Part shown: one piece after another, positions 1-7,184 of the stretch
Layout: every line of letters begins with the position of its first letter
Numbering within the stretch: position 1 is the first letter of the stretch
Origin: a virus
Virus record (IMG/VR): IMGVR_UViG_3300031787_000936
Location: 1-22,010 of that record
Length of the DNA stretch: 22,010 nucleotides
Direction: 5' to 3' (one strand)
Position numbers and translations under genes: made by a program
Notes under the pieces: generated by a model
Databases searched by the model: none
Told to the model about the DNA's origin: nothing
Seen by the model: the letters and a program-made list of their open reading frames with translations, nothing else

Positions 1-21
1 GGTCAGGGGCACGCCAACTCG

Positions 22-1587
22 TCAGCCCGCGCGCACCCCGAGGCGCGCCTCGAGATTCTCGAGCCTCTGGCGGAGCGCGAGATGGGCGCGCGCAAGCGCG
101 ATGACGGCGGCAAGTGCCGCAGGGCCGTGCGCGACCGAGAGGAAGCCTGGATCGGAGCCGTCCCCGATCGCACCGCCGTCAGCTCCACCCCGCACCGCCT
201 CGGGCGCGGCGCGGGCGAGGCTTTGGGCACTGACGCCGATCTCGCGCCTCGTGCCATTCACACGGCGGAAGGTGCCATGGCGCACCTCGGCGATGCGCGC
301 GACGAAGTCATCGGGCAGCTCCGCCCAGTCGGTCTTCAGCCGCTCGTCCGAGAGCGAGGTGACATCGCCCGAGGCCTGCAGCGACGTCACATGCAGCGCG
401 CCATCGTAGTTGAGGCGCGTCGTCGAGGCGGGCGCGGTCGTGCCGCCATAGAGTTGGCCCGCCGCGCGTGTCGTGCCGTTGTAGAAGAGCGCGCCGGTCG
501 TGGCCGATCCTGCCGAGATGGCGGCGAGCGCGATCGAGCCCGAGGTGGTGACGGTGCCGCTCAGCCCCGTGCCGCCCGAGACCGAGGTGACGGTGCCTGC
601 ATTCGCCGTCGCCCCCGCCGCGATGCCATTGAGCTTCGACTTGTCGGCGGCCGAGAGGAACCCCGCGGCCGAGGTCGTGGCGTCAGCATGGCCATGCCCC
701 GCCGCCGCCGCGCCGATCTCGGCGAGCGTCCAGGCGAGATTGGCGCTGCCGTTCAGCGTCCGGGCGGTATCGCCGAGCGTCAGGGTGCGGCCCGTGGTCC
801 AGGTCGCGGCCGAGGCCACGACCTTGGCGCTGTCGGCGGTGTTGTCGACCGACCCGAGCCCGACATCGGCCTTGGCAAGGCTGACCGCGCCCGTCCGGCC
901 CGCGACCGAGGTCACCGCATTGACCTCGGCCCCCGCCGCGATGCCATCGAGCTTCGACTTGTCCCCCGTCGACATGAAGCCCGCATGCGTCGCACTCGCG
1001 GTCGAGACGGTGACGGCACTCCCGGTCGAGGAGGTGATGGTCCGGGCGTTGCCCGTGCCACCCTGTCCGAGATCGGTTGCGACATTGACCTGCGCCCCGG
1101 CCGCGATGCCATCGAGCTTCGTCTTCTCCGCCGATCCGTTCCACCAGCCGAGGATCGCCTGCCGGACGCGCGCGGCCGTGAAGGCGCGTCGGGTGGTGGC
1201 GGTGCCGGCGGCGGCCTCGGCCTCGGCGATGGTCGCGGCGCTCCATTCGCGCGCGTCCGAAAGGCGGGGGTCGGTCGCGTCGAGCTTGGCCTCGAACTCG
1301 GCCGCGGCGGCGGTGACGAAGACCCGGCCCTGCCCAGCGAGCGCGATCGCGGCCCCGCCCGCGGAGCTTTCGGAAGGGGCGCGCGTGAGGCTCGGGGGGG
1401 AGGCGCCATAGATCCCGAGGCCGATCTCCCAGGCCGGGCCTTCCTCGAGGACATAGCGCAGCGCGTCGCCATCCGCGACCCCCGCGGCAGCGAAGGACTG
1501 GAAGCCCTCGACCGCCGCCCCGAGCGCGAGCGTGCCCGTGCCGGTGGTGGGCGTGGTCATCCGCGCGCGGTTGACGAGGCGCGCCAT
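22..1587 (-). CDS. Tail fibre protein with C-terminal S74 (endosialidase-type) intramolecular chaperone domain
   Basis: This 521-residue protein is probably the distal or side tail fibre that contacts the host surface. Residues about 1-95 resemble the N-terminal module common in phage fibres, with the WEIGLGIY motif at 53-60. Three copies of a KLDGIAAGA-like motif lie near 157, 212 and 317, and a TGAVSLAKADVGLGSVDNTAD-type segment lies near 232-252; both are typical of trimeric fibre shafts. Residues about 411-521 begin with SDERLKTDW and end in a heptad-like helix (LRQRLENLEARLG), as in S74 peptidase chaperones. In that family the chaperone trimerises the fibre and then cleaves itself off at the serine of the SD motif. 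The start at 1587 keeps the conserved N-terminal motif and lies 3 bases after the upstream stop. A second ATG lies 9 codons in. No clear Shine-Dalgarno is seen. Fibre assignment is firm; which fibre it is remains inferred. Confidence 0.88.
   Translation of the reverse strand: MARLVNRARMTTPTTGTGTLALGAAVEGFQSFAAAGVADGDALRYVLEEGPAWEIGLGIYGASPPSLTRAPSESSAGGAAIALAGQGRVFVTAAAAEFEAKLDATDPRLSDAREWSAATIAEAEAAAGTATTRRAFTAARVRQAILGWWNGSAEKTKLDGIAAGAQVNVATDLGQGGTGNARTITSSTGSAVTVSTASATHAGFMSTGDKSKLDGIAAGAEVNAVTSVAGRTGAVSLAKADVGLGSVDNTADSAKVVASAATWTTGRTLTLGDTARTLNGSANLAWTLAEIGAAAAGHGHADATTSAAGFLSAADKSKLNGIAAGATANAGTVTSVSGGTGLSGTVTTSGSIALAAISAGSATTGALFYNGTTRAAGQLYGGTTAPASTTRLNYDGALHVTSLQASGDVTSLSDERLKTDWAELPDDFVARIAEVRHGTFRRVNGTRREIGVSAQSLARAAPEAVRGGADGGAIGDGSDPGFLSVAHGPAALAAVIALARAHLALRQRLENLEARLGVRAG
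598..1119 (-). repeat. Degenerate GIAAGA-type shaft repeats in the tail fibre gene
   Basis: Three in-frame copies of a segment encoding K-L-(D/N)-G-I-A-A-G-A lie at about 1078-1119, 913-954 and 598-639. The spacing is irregular (55 and 105 residues), so these are protein shaft repeats and not a tandem DNA array. Confidence 0.8.
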
Positions 1588-1590
1588 GGA

Positions 1591-2007
1591 TCAGGCGCCC
1601 CCGGCGGTCAGGGTGAAGGTCGTGACGCTCACCGACTGGTTCTGCGCGATGTTGGGGTTGTCGAGTTCCATGTCGCCGCCGCCACCGGTGATGGTGATGC
1701 TGCCCTGCAGATGGGTGAGCGTGCCGGCGGTGTTCTTGATGCGGAAATGGCCCGCGTTGGTGCCACCCGCGGCGGCGGTGGTGCCGGTTCCGGTCCAGAC
1801 GCCCTTGATCGTCTTGGTGCCGGTCGCGGCGGTCTCGAGCCAGTCCGCAGGGAGCGCGATCTCGACCAGAAGATTGCCCGCATCGGCTGTCCCCGTGTCG
1901 GCGGGCAGCGCGCCCGAGCGGATCTGCAGGATGGGGCTCGTGCCGATCGCGGCCTCGATCGCATCGAGGGCGGCGTTGCGGGCGATATCCGAGAATTGGA
2001 ACGACAT
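1591..2007 (-). CDS. Small phage structural protein of unknown function, upstream of the tail fibre
   Basis: This is a 138-residue protein. Residues 1-35 look helical (DIARNAALDAIEAAIG) and are followed by LQIRSGALPADTG. The rest is rich in Gly, Thr and short beta-like stretches, ending in a run that resembles a beta sandwich (HLQGSITITGGGGDMEL, then a Val/Thr-rich tail). I recognise the type from other phages, where it sits beside tail-fibre genes, but I know no assigned function. A strong Shine-Dalgarno (AGGAG, 8 bases before ATG) supports the start at 2007. It ends 3 bases before the fibre gene, so it is probably co-translated with it. A fibre-attachment or accessory tip role is an inference from position. 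Confidence 0.75.
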   Translation of the reverse strand: MSFQFSDIARNAALDAIEAAIGTSPILQIRSGALPADTGTADAGNLLVEIALPADWLETAATGTKTIKGVWTGTGTTAAAGGTNAGHFRIKNTAGTLTHLQGSITITGGGGDMELDNPNIAQNQSVSVTTFTLTAGGA

Positions 2008-2086
2008 GGCGGGATCTCCTCTCCATGGGGTTGGGTGGGGGGTGACTGAATGATGGGTGTGGTCTGCCGACGACGCCGCGGATCCG

Positions 2087-2461
2087 TCAGGGCGGATCGG
2101 GCCAAAGCGGCGCGCGCGGATCGGCGGTCGACGCGGGCAGGTCGCGTAACGCCTGGCGATGGCGCGCCCAGGCTGCGCGGTCGACCGGCGCGTCGGGGAC
2201 TTGCGTCCAGTCCGAGGCGGCGAGGCGCGCGTTGCGCGCCATGCGCAGATCGGCCCAGGCGCGCGCGAGCGCCTCGGCCTCGATCTCGGCCTCGGGCTTC
2301 GGCACGATCTGCCCCGCGACGACGCGCGCGCGCGTCCCGTCGACCCAGCCCGCGACGACGCCCTCGCCCGGCGCGAGGTTCAGCGCGACGAGTTCGGGGG
2401 CGAGCATGGCGCGCCGCGTGATCTCGCCGGTCGCCAGCGCATGGAAGCTCACGCGGATCAT
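2087..2461 (-). CDS. Phage tail assembly chaperone (Phage_tail_APC-like)
   Basis: This 124-residue protein matches the general plan of Phage_tail_APC proteins, which follow the tip protein gene in many siphophages. The C-terminal half reads WADLRMARNARLAASDW, then TQVPDAPVDRAAWARHRQALRDLP and a final WPDPP. The pattern W-x2-R-x2-R-x3-LxxxDW...P...R..LRDLP...WP..P is characteristic of the family. The N-terminal 60 residues are a separate small region rich in hydrophobic residues. The ATG at 2461 overlaps the stop of the J-like gene as ATGA, so translation is probably coupled. The same frame stays open far upstream, but that extension runs antisense-shifted inside the J-like gene and is not credible. 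Confidence 0.82.
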   Translation of the reverse strand: MIRVSFHALATGEITRRAMLAPELVALNLAPGEGVVAGWVDGTRARVVAGQIVPKPEAEIEAEALARAWADLRMARNARLAASDWTQVPDAPVDRAAWARHRQALRDLPASTADPRAPLWPDPP

Positions 2462-5295
2462 CGCTTCAACTCGATGATGAAGAGCGAGGCGCCGACGATG
2501 TGGACCTGATCGGCGTCCCCCGTCGTCGGCTCGCAGGTAAAGCTGTAGGTGACGGGCCCGGTCGCGATATGGGTCGTGTCCTGCACGAAGGCGCTGACGT
2601 TCAGCCCCGAGACCATCGGGCCCGAGACCCCGTCGATCATGACCCCATCCGCGCGGATGCGCATGTTCATGCGCGCGTATCGGTTCGAGAGGATGAGCCC
2701 GCCGGTCAGATGCGTGACATTGGCCTCCGCCATGACCCAGACGGGCGCACCCGACTGCACGATGGCGAGGCTCGCAAGCACCGTCTCGCCCCCGCCGACG
2801 CGGTTGATGGTGGTCACCGGCCCCTCGATGAAGCTCGGGAAGGTGACGGCATTGTCGGCGATCTTGGCGGTCGAGACGGCAAGATTGCCGATCTTTGCGG
2901 TGGTGATGAGGCCATCGCCGATCTGCGCTGCCGAGGTGATGATCCCGCTCGCCGCGATGAGGCCACCGGTGATGGTGTTGGCCGCGATCCGGTCGCCGGT
3001 GATGGTGCCAGCCGCGATCTTGCCCGCATCGATCGCGCCCGCGGCGATGGCGCTTGCCGTCACCGCGCCGGCGGCAATCTTGCCGGCATCGATCGCACCA
3101 GCCGCGATCTTTCCCGCCGTCACCGCGCCGGCGGCGAGCTTGCCCGTCGAGACCGCCCCCTCGCCGATCTGGGTGGTGGTGATCTGGCCCGCGATCTTGG
3201 CGGCGGCGATCGCCGCGATCTGATCGTCGGCAAGCTGGCCCGTGACGGCGACCGCGGGCACCTCGGCCGTCCATGCGCTGCCGGTCCAGCGATAAAGACG
3301 GTTGTCGGCGCGCGAGAAGGCAAGCTGGCCCTGGAAGGCGCCGGACACGGGCAGCGTCGCGACGATCTCGGGCGCGCTCAGCCCCGCATCGGCGAAAAGG
3401 CCCCGCACGCCGTTCTCGAAGGCGCTCTCGTCGAGCCAGACGGCGGGCGTCGTCGCATCGAGCCAGCTCGACCAGGCGGTCGGGCGCTCGGCGAGATAGC
3501 GCCCCCGCGCCTGATAGGCGGTCGCGGAGAGGAGCCCCTCCGAGACGAGAACCGCGCCCGCGGCCCGATCCGCGACCCCCGCGACGACGACCGCGGCACT
3601 CGCGGCAAGGCGGATCTCGTAGCCGACGAGGGCCGCGTCGCGCGCGGCCGTGCCGGTCCAGGCGAGGCGGATCGCGGGGCGTCGATCAAGCCCGAGACCG
3701 TCGCGGATCGTCGTGGCGGCGACCGACCAGCCCTCGATCACCTGCGGCGGGCGGGGAGCGAGGCCGGTCGCGGGCACGACCGCCGGCAGATCCTCGGCCG
3801 GGGACCAGAGGTAATCGGCCGGGTCGCGCTCGCGCAGAACGACCTCCTGGTTGATGCTGCCGGGCAGGTCGGCGATCTCGACCACCTCGAAGACCTTCGC
3901 GCCATAGCTGTTGCGCGCCGAGGTCCAGGCGATGGTGTCGAGCGGCTCGAGCACGAAGGCCTCGGGCGGCAGCACGAGCCGATGCGTCCGGAAGCGCCGC
4001 GCGTCCCGGACATAGGCGGCCATCAGTTGCGCGACCTGGCTGAGGTCAGGGCAGGCCGGAAAGCCGATGCTGGTCGACAGGCGCCGCCCGCCGTCCTCGG
4101 CCTCCCAGCTCGGGTTGAAGAGGGGCGGGGCCGCGCGTGCCGCCCAGAGGCTCGCGGGCTCGGGATACTCGGCCGCGATGGCATTGACGCTGGCGGCAAG
4201 CCCTGGGAAGGAGTCGAGCTCCTGCGGCGCCGAGATCACGATATCCTCATCCGTGATGAAGAGCACGGGTGGGGCCGGGGCGCCGACGCGCAGCCGGAAC
4301 ACCCCGCCCATCTCGCTGAGCTGCCCGAGGCAGGTCTTGGCGATCTCCTCGATCGCCTCGGCCGGTTCCGTCCCGAGCCTGACCTCGAGGCCGGCGACGA
4401 AGCTCGGGCGGCTGCCGATCGGCGCGTCGCAGGCGTTCATGGCGGCAAACCAGCTGTCGAGCGGCAGATCCTCGGCCGCCACCGCGCCGCCCCAGATGTC
4501 GCCGGATGGGAGCCGGATGCCGCGCAGGATGTTGTAGATCATCACCGCCGGGTTTGCCGAGCGCGCCCAGGTGGCGGGCTCGGCCCAGCGCTGCGCCCCC
4601 GCGCCGCCGACGGAAGCATCGAAGCGCGGATCGTAGAGCGCGATCCCGTCGAGCTCGAAGCGGACGGCCGGCAGCGTGTTGAAGACCGCGCGGTTCAGCC
4701 GAAAGGTCAGGATCGCATGGGCGGTGCCGGTGCCCACATGCGCCGCCGACCAGGGCCGGTCGGGGTAGCTTGCATATTTTGCGACCAGCATCGGGTCGGC
4801 CGTGGTCTGGGTGCCGTCGTAAAACCGGATCCAGGCGTGGTCGGTGTCGCCGACGCGCTGCCCAAGCAGCGGATGGCCGTAATCGGGATGCGCACTGGCC
4901 CCGAGGTCGGAATAGCCATCATTGAGGATGACGCGGCGAAGTGCTGCGCCGGGGATGTCGGAGAGCTCGATCACATAGGTCAGGAACCCGTTCGGCGTGC
5001 CCGCATCGTCATGGCTCATGGGCGGGCAGACATGGTGGCCGGCGGTGGCGGTGCGCCCCAGGATGAAGGCTTGCGGCTCGGTGCCCCCGGTCGTGGTGAC
5101 GGCGGTCTGGATACCGCCCTGGCGGATCGTGGGCTTCGGGGCGAGCGCGCGCGCGATGAGCGAGATGCCCGCCGAGATCGCGGTGTTGACGAGAAGCGTG
5201 CCGACGAACGAGCCCGCGGCATAGGCCGAGACGACAGAGATCGCCCCGCCCAAGGCACTGCCAAGGGCGGCGATGGCGGCACCGACTGCGGGCAT
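2458..5295 (-). CDS. Tail tip / host specificity protein (lambda gpJ-like)
   Basis: This 945-residue protein occupies the place of lambda gpJ, the central tip protein that binds the receptor. Residues 1-52 are Ala/Gly-rich and hydrophobic (two helical stretches), as in many tip proteins of this class. Residues about 345-495 look like the Phage-tail_3 domain. Residues about 515-620 resemble a fibronectin type III fold. Residues about 655-680 hold an LYRWTGSAW motif. Residues 701-790 and beyond are a run of 10-residue repeats. The last ~125 residues form a separate C-terminal domain that I cannot match and that is the likely receptor-binding end. The ATG at 5295 overlaps the previous stop as TGATG. 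The frame is open up to 5769, but that extension lies over the DUF6950 gene and has shadow-type composition. Confidence 0.88.
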   Translation of the reverse strand: MPAVGAAIAALGSALGGAISVVSAYAAGSFVGTLLVNTAISAGISLIARALAPKPTIRQGGIQTAVTTTGGTEPQAFILGRTATAGHHVCPPMSHDDAGTPNGFLTYVIELSDIPGAALRRVILNDGYSDLGASAHPDYGHPLLGQRVGDTDHAWIRFYDGTQTTADPMLVAKYASYPDRPWSAAHVGTGTAHAILTFRLNRAVFNTLPAVRFELDGIALYDPRFDASVGGAGAQRWAEPATWARSANPAVMIYNILRGIRLPSGDIWGGAVAAEDLPLDSWFAAMNACDAPIGSRPSFVAGLEVRLGTEPAEAIEEIAKTCLGQLSEMGGVFRLRVGAPAPPVLFITDEDIVISAPQELDSFPGLAASVNAIAAEYPEPASLWAARAAPPLFNPSWEAEDGGRRLSTSIGFPACPDLSQVAQLMAAYVRDARRFRTHRLVLPPEAFVLEPLDTIAWTSARNSYGAKVFEVVEIADLPGSINQEVVLRERDPADYLWSPAEDLPAVVPATGLAPRPPQVIEGWSVAATTIRDGLGLDRRPAIRLAWTGTAARDAALVGYEIRLAASAAVVVAGVADRAAGAVLVSEGLLSATAYQARGRYLAERPTAWSSWLDATTPAVWLDESAFENGVRGLFADAGLSAPEIVATLPVSGAFQGQLAFSRADNRLYRWTGSAWTAEVPAVAVTGQLADDQIAAIAAAKIAGQITTTQIGEGAVSTGKLAAGAVTAGKIAAGAIDAGKIAAGAVTASAIAAGAIDAGKIAAGTITGDRIAANTITGGLIAASGIITSAAQIGDGLITTAKIGNLAVSTAKIADNAVTFPSFIEGPVTTINRVGGGETVLASLAIVQSGAPVWVMAEANVTHLTGGLILSNRYARMNMRIRADGVMIDGVSGPMVSGLNVSAFVQDTTHIATGPVTYSFTCEPTTGDADQVHIVGASLFIIELKR
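2926..3195 (-). repeat. Tandem 30-bp (10-residue) repeats in the gpJ-like gene
   Basis: About nine consecutive 10-residue units follow the pattern AAG(A/T)(V/I)(T/D)AGKI, for example AAGAVTAGKI and AAGAIDAGKI. In DNA this is a 30-bp period. The units probably form a stalk between the tip body and the C-terminal domain. Copies are close enough for unit gain or loss by slippage. Confidence 0.85.
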
Positions 5296-5687
5296 CAGGG
5301 GGTTCTCACGGCAAAGGCGCGACGCATCCGGCCGCGGGGGACAAGGCCGAGGCCCGAGGGCGTCAGGCAATAGATCATCTCGCCCGCGACGATGCCGAGG
5401 GCCTCGGCCTCGAGGACGGCGAGATCGCCGGGCTGGGCGAAGGCGGGCGGGATCTCGGGCAGGTTGGCGGCGGCAAGGGCGATATGGTCGGCGTGTCCCG
5501 CTGCCTCGAGAAGGCGCCGCCCCTGGCGGAGGCTGCGATAGCGCCCGCGCCAGCCCCGCGCGAGGTCTCGGCCGGTGACGATCTTGACCCAGCCCGCCGC
5601 GAAGAGCGCGCAGTCGTGGCGCCCCGGCCGGAACGGGCGCGCGCCCGCCGCCGTGGCATGGGCGATGAGCCAGGAAAGCCGGTCCAT
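5295..5687 (-). CDS. DUF6950 / NlpC-P60-like tail protein (lambda gpK position)
   Basis: This 130-residue protein sits where lambda encodes gpK, a tail-associated peptidase-like protein. The N-terminal region carries GRHDCALFAAGWV (H24, D25, C26), which resembles the nucleophile-cysteine motif of NlpC/P60 folds. Further on are LPEIPPAFAQPGDLAV and GLGLVPRG motifs, which I associate with the DUF6950 family. A role in trimming peptidoglycan cross-links or in tail-tip assembly is inferred from family and position. A complete Cys-His catalytic pair is not obvious after the cysteine, so activity is uncertain. The ATG at 5687 overlaps the upstream stop as TGATG. An upstream ATG at 5714 would add 9 residues but would overlap the previous gene more deeply. 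Confidence 0.82.
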   Translation of the reverse strand: MDRLSWLIAHATAAGARPFRPGRHDCALFAAGWVKIVTGRDLARGWRGRYRSLRQGRRLLEAAGHADHIALAAANLPEIPPAFAQPGDLAVLEAEALGIVAGEMIYCLTPSGLGLVPRGRMRRAFAVRTP

Positions 5688-6298
5688 CAGGCGCGCTCCC
5701 GCTTCTCGCCCCACCAGACTTCGACCTCGCCCGCGATGTCGCTGTAGCTGCGGAACGCGTCGCCCGCATTCCGTCGGCGCATCTCGGCGTCGGAGCGCGT
5801 CAAGGTCAGCGCCCGGGTCAGCCCCCGCGCGGCGCTCGCGAGCGTGACCGTGGCCTCGCCCGTGCCCCCGACCTCGGGCGTCCGGATCTGCACCGCGTCG
5901 ATCCAGCCGCGAAACACCCGGATCGGCTCGGCGATCGGCTGATCGGTCTCGAGCGAGAGGAGCGCGCGGTGCACCTCGGCAGGCGCCAGTCGCGCGTCAT
6001 GACCTCGAAGGAGCTCCGCGACCTCGGGCGTGAGCGGGCTCAGCGCAATTTGCAGCATCCGAACCTCGAGCCCGATGCCGGCCCGGATCGGTTCCACCCC
6101 GATCAGACCGCCCGCGCCGTAATAGGTCCGGTTCACCCCGCCGATGGCGATGGTGAGGTGGTCGTCCCCCTGCCAGAGGCCGAGCGCCTCCTGCGCCCCC
6201 GTCGCACGATTGCGCGCGACGACATGCACCATGTGGCGGCTCGCCACGCCGGTGCGGGCGGCGAGATAGGTCGCGGAAGCAGGATCGAGGATGCGCAT
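5687..6298 (-). CDS. Phage tail tip/hub protein (lambda gpL position)
   Basis: This 203-residue protein lies between the distal tail protein and the DUF6950 gene, the position of lambda gpL. It has features common to tail hub proteins of this type: IRVFRGWIDAVQI near 142-154, TLASAARGL near 167-177, and an ending with RRRNAGDAFRSYSDIAGEV then WWG. I infer a hub or baseplate-like role joining the tube to the tip. I do not see the cysteines expected of an iron-sulfur gpL. The start at 6298 has a Shine-Dalgarno (AAGGA, 5 bases upstream). An in-frame ATG 18 codons earlier would fall within the brnT promoter region and is unlikely. Its 5' side abuts the brnTA island, so leftward transcription must cross that island or start within it. 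Confidence 0.72.
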   Translation of the reverse strand: MRILDPASATYLAARTGVASRHMVHVVARNRATGAQEALGLWQGDDHLTIAIGGVNRTYYGAGGLIGVEPIRAGIGLEVRMLQIALSPLTPEVAELLRGHDARLAPAEVHRALLSLETDQPIAEPIRVFRGWIDAVQIRTPEVGGTGEATVTLASAARGLTRALTLTRSDAEMRRRNAGDAFRSYSDIAGEVEVWWGEKRERA

Positions 6299-6320
6299 GG
6301 GGGTCCTTCTTCGCCTCGTC

Positions 6321-6350
6321 TTGACGAACGGGCGATCTAATCGTATATAC
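6321..6350 (+). promoter_or_regulatory. brnT promoter with GTATATAC palindrome
   Basis: A -35 box TTGACG (6321-6326) is separated by 17 bases from a -10 box TATATA (6344-6349), an almost ideal sigma-70 layout. The -10 box lies inside the perfect palindrome GTATATAC (6343-6350), a likely BrnA operator. The expected start of transcription is within a few bases of the brnT ATG at 6358, so the mRNA is probably leaderless or nearly so. Confidence 0.75.
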
Positions 6351-6357
6351 AAGCGCG

Positions 6358-6630
6358 ATGGATCTGGAGTTTGACGCCGAAAATGACGCGGCGAACCGCG
6401 TCAAGCACGGCGTCTCACTCGCGGATGCCGTCAGCTTCGAGATGTTGGCCGTTCTCGAGGATGATCGGTTCGATTACGGCGAGCAGCGATATCGGGCCTG
6501 GGGCTTGATCGATGGCGTGTTCTTCGCGCTGGCCTTCACGGTCCGAGGCGGGAAGGTCCGCCCGATCAGCCTGCGTCGAGCCCATGCACGGGAGATCAAG
6601 CGCTATGTCGCAGACCAGGAAGAAAGCTGA
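6358..6630 (+). CDS. brnT: BrnT family type II toxin
   Basis: This 90-residue protein has the BrnT signature: FDAENDAANRVKHGVSLADA at the N terminus and VRGGKVRPISLRRAHAREIKRY at the C terminus. BrnT is a RelE-fold ribonuclease that arrests translation until bound by BrnA. The gene is on the strand opposite to the phage structural genes and begins 59 bases from the gpL-like start, under its own promoter. It overlaps brnA by 26 bases. All the family's core segments are present and the length is normal, so it is probably active. It is probably repressed by the BrnT-BrnA complex at the GTATATAC site, as known for the family. Confidence 0.93.
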   Translation: MDLEFDAENDAANRVKHGVSLADAVSFEMLAVLEDDRFDYGEQRYRAWGLIDGVFFALAFTVRGGKVRPISLRRAHAREIKRYVADQEES

Positions 6631-6868
6631 CCTTGATAACCCGGAATGGACCAGGGCAGATTTTGCCAAGGCCGGCAGGCCCGATGCCGTGCTGCCCGGC
6701 GAGGTTCTGGCGGCGTTCCCACGTACTACCCGGGGGGCGCAGAAGGCGCCGACCAAGGTGCCGATCTCGATCCGCCTCAGCCCTGACGTGGTTGCGCATT
6801 ATAAGGCGACCGGGCCCGGTTGGCAGACGAGGATCGATGAGGATCTCAAAAAGGCCGCGGGGCTCTGA
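6605..6868 (+). CDS. brnA: BrnA family antitoxin (ribbon-helix-helix)
   Basis: This 87-residue protein is the partner of BrnT. Residues about 50-85 read VPISIRLSPDVVAHYKATGP then GWQTRIDEDLKK, the conserved BrnA core: a toxin-binding region followed by ribbon-helix-helix DNA-binding elements. BrnA neutralises BrnT and represses the operon. The ATG at 6605 lies inside the end of brnT (26-base overlap), a usual arrangement. An in-frame upstream extension starting at 6512 lies fully within brnT and lacks the family's N-terminal features. A short 25-base gap separates it from the next plus-strand gene, which is probably in the same transcript. Confidence 0.92.
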   Translation: MSQTRKKADLDNPEWTRADFAKAGRPDAVLPGEVLAAFPRTTRGAQKAPTKVPISIRLSPDVVAHYKATGPGWQTRIDEDLKKAAGL

Positions 6869-6893
6869 CCCGCGCGAGATGAAGGAGACCATC

Positions 6894-7148
6894 ATGCGCC
6901 CGGACGATATCTCGAGCCACGACTTCGAGCAGGATCCCGAACTGACGTTGCGCATGGCAGACGAGTGGCCGGTGGTGATCACCGATGAAGGCCAACCGTC
7001 TCACGTCCTGCTCAGTTGGGTCGATTACCACCGCTTGGTCGATGGGCCGCAAAATCTGGTCGCGAAGCTTTGCACTCCGGGGCTTTCGGATATCGACCCT
7101 GAGCCTGAGAGGGTCCGCATTGTCCCGCGCGATGTCGACTTCAGCTGA
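6894..7148 (+). CDS. Phd/YefM-like antitoxin, without an adjacent toxin
   Basis: This 84-residue protein resembles Phd/YefM antitoxins. DFEQDPELTLRMADEWPVVI, TDEGQPSHVLLSWVDYHRL and a C-terminal acidic tail ending in DVDF follow the usual order of DNA-binding half then toxin-binding tail. A clear Shine-Dalgarno (AAGGAG, 6 bases before ATG) supports the start at 6894 over an ATG at 6879. Such antitoxins normally precede a VapC/PIN or Doc toxin. Here only 36 bases follow before the convergent tail gene, so no toxin gene fits. It is either an orphan left by deletion or a third component of the brnTA transcript. Confidence 0.78.
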   Translation: MRPDDISSHDFEQDPELTLRMADEWPVVITDEGQPSHVLLSWVDYHRLVDGPQNLVAKLCTPGLSDIDPEPERVRIVPRDVDFS

Positions 7149-7184
7149 TATGCCCAAGGCGGCCCTTGTCATGATCCGACCGCC

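Noticed and set aside
598-1119. CRISPR-like array in the regular repeats of the fibre gene
   Set aside because: Spacing is irregular, copies are in-frame coding variants, and the repeats translate to a known fibre motif.
82-2049. Long plus-strand open frame opposite the tail fibre and small structural gene
   Set aside because: Its composition is dominated by Arg, Gly, Asp and Ala without any domain; it mirrors GC-rich codon bias of the minus-strand genes.
2081-2098. GATCCG/CGGATC hairpin at the end of the tail chaperone (APC) gene, as a terminator
   Set aside because: Stem is only 6 bp and no T-run follows on the minus strand; the next gene has a good ribosome site and seems part of the same operon.
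2500-5373. 957-codon plus-strand open frame opposite the gpJ-like gene
   Set aside because: Antisense shadow; the minus-strand frame shows clear tail-tip domains, while this one is low-complexity Arg/Asp/Gly-rich sequence.
6512-6868. Longer brnA starting at 6512
   Set aside because: The extra 31 residues are encoded by brnT in another frame and do not resemble BrnA; ATG at 6605 gives normal length.
7152-7170. Short CAAGG/CCTTG hairpin between the Phd-like gene and the convergent tail gene, as a terminator
   Set aside because: Five-bp stem with no T-tract on either strand; too weak to call.
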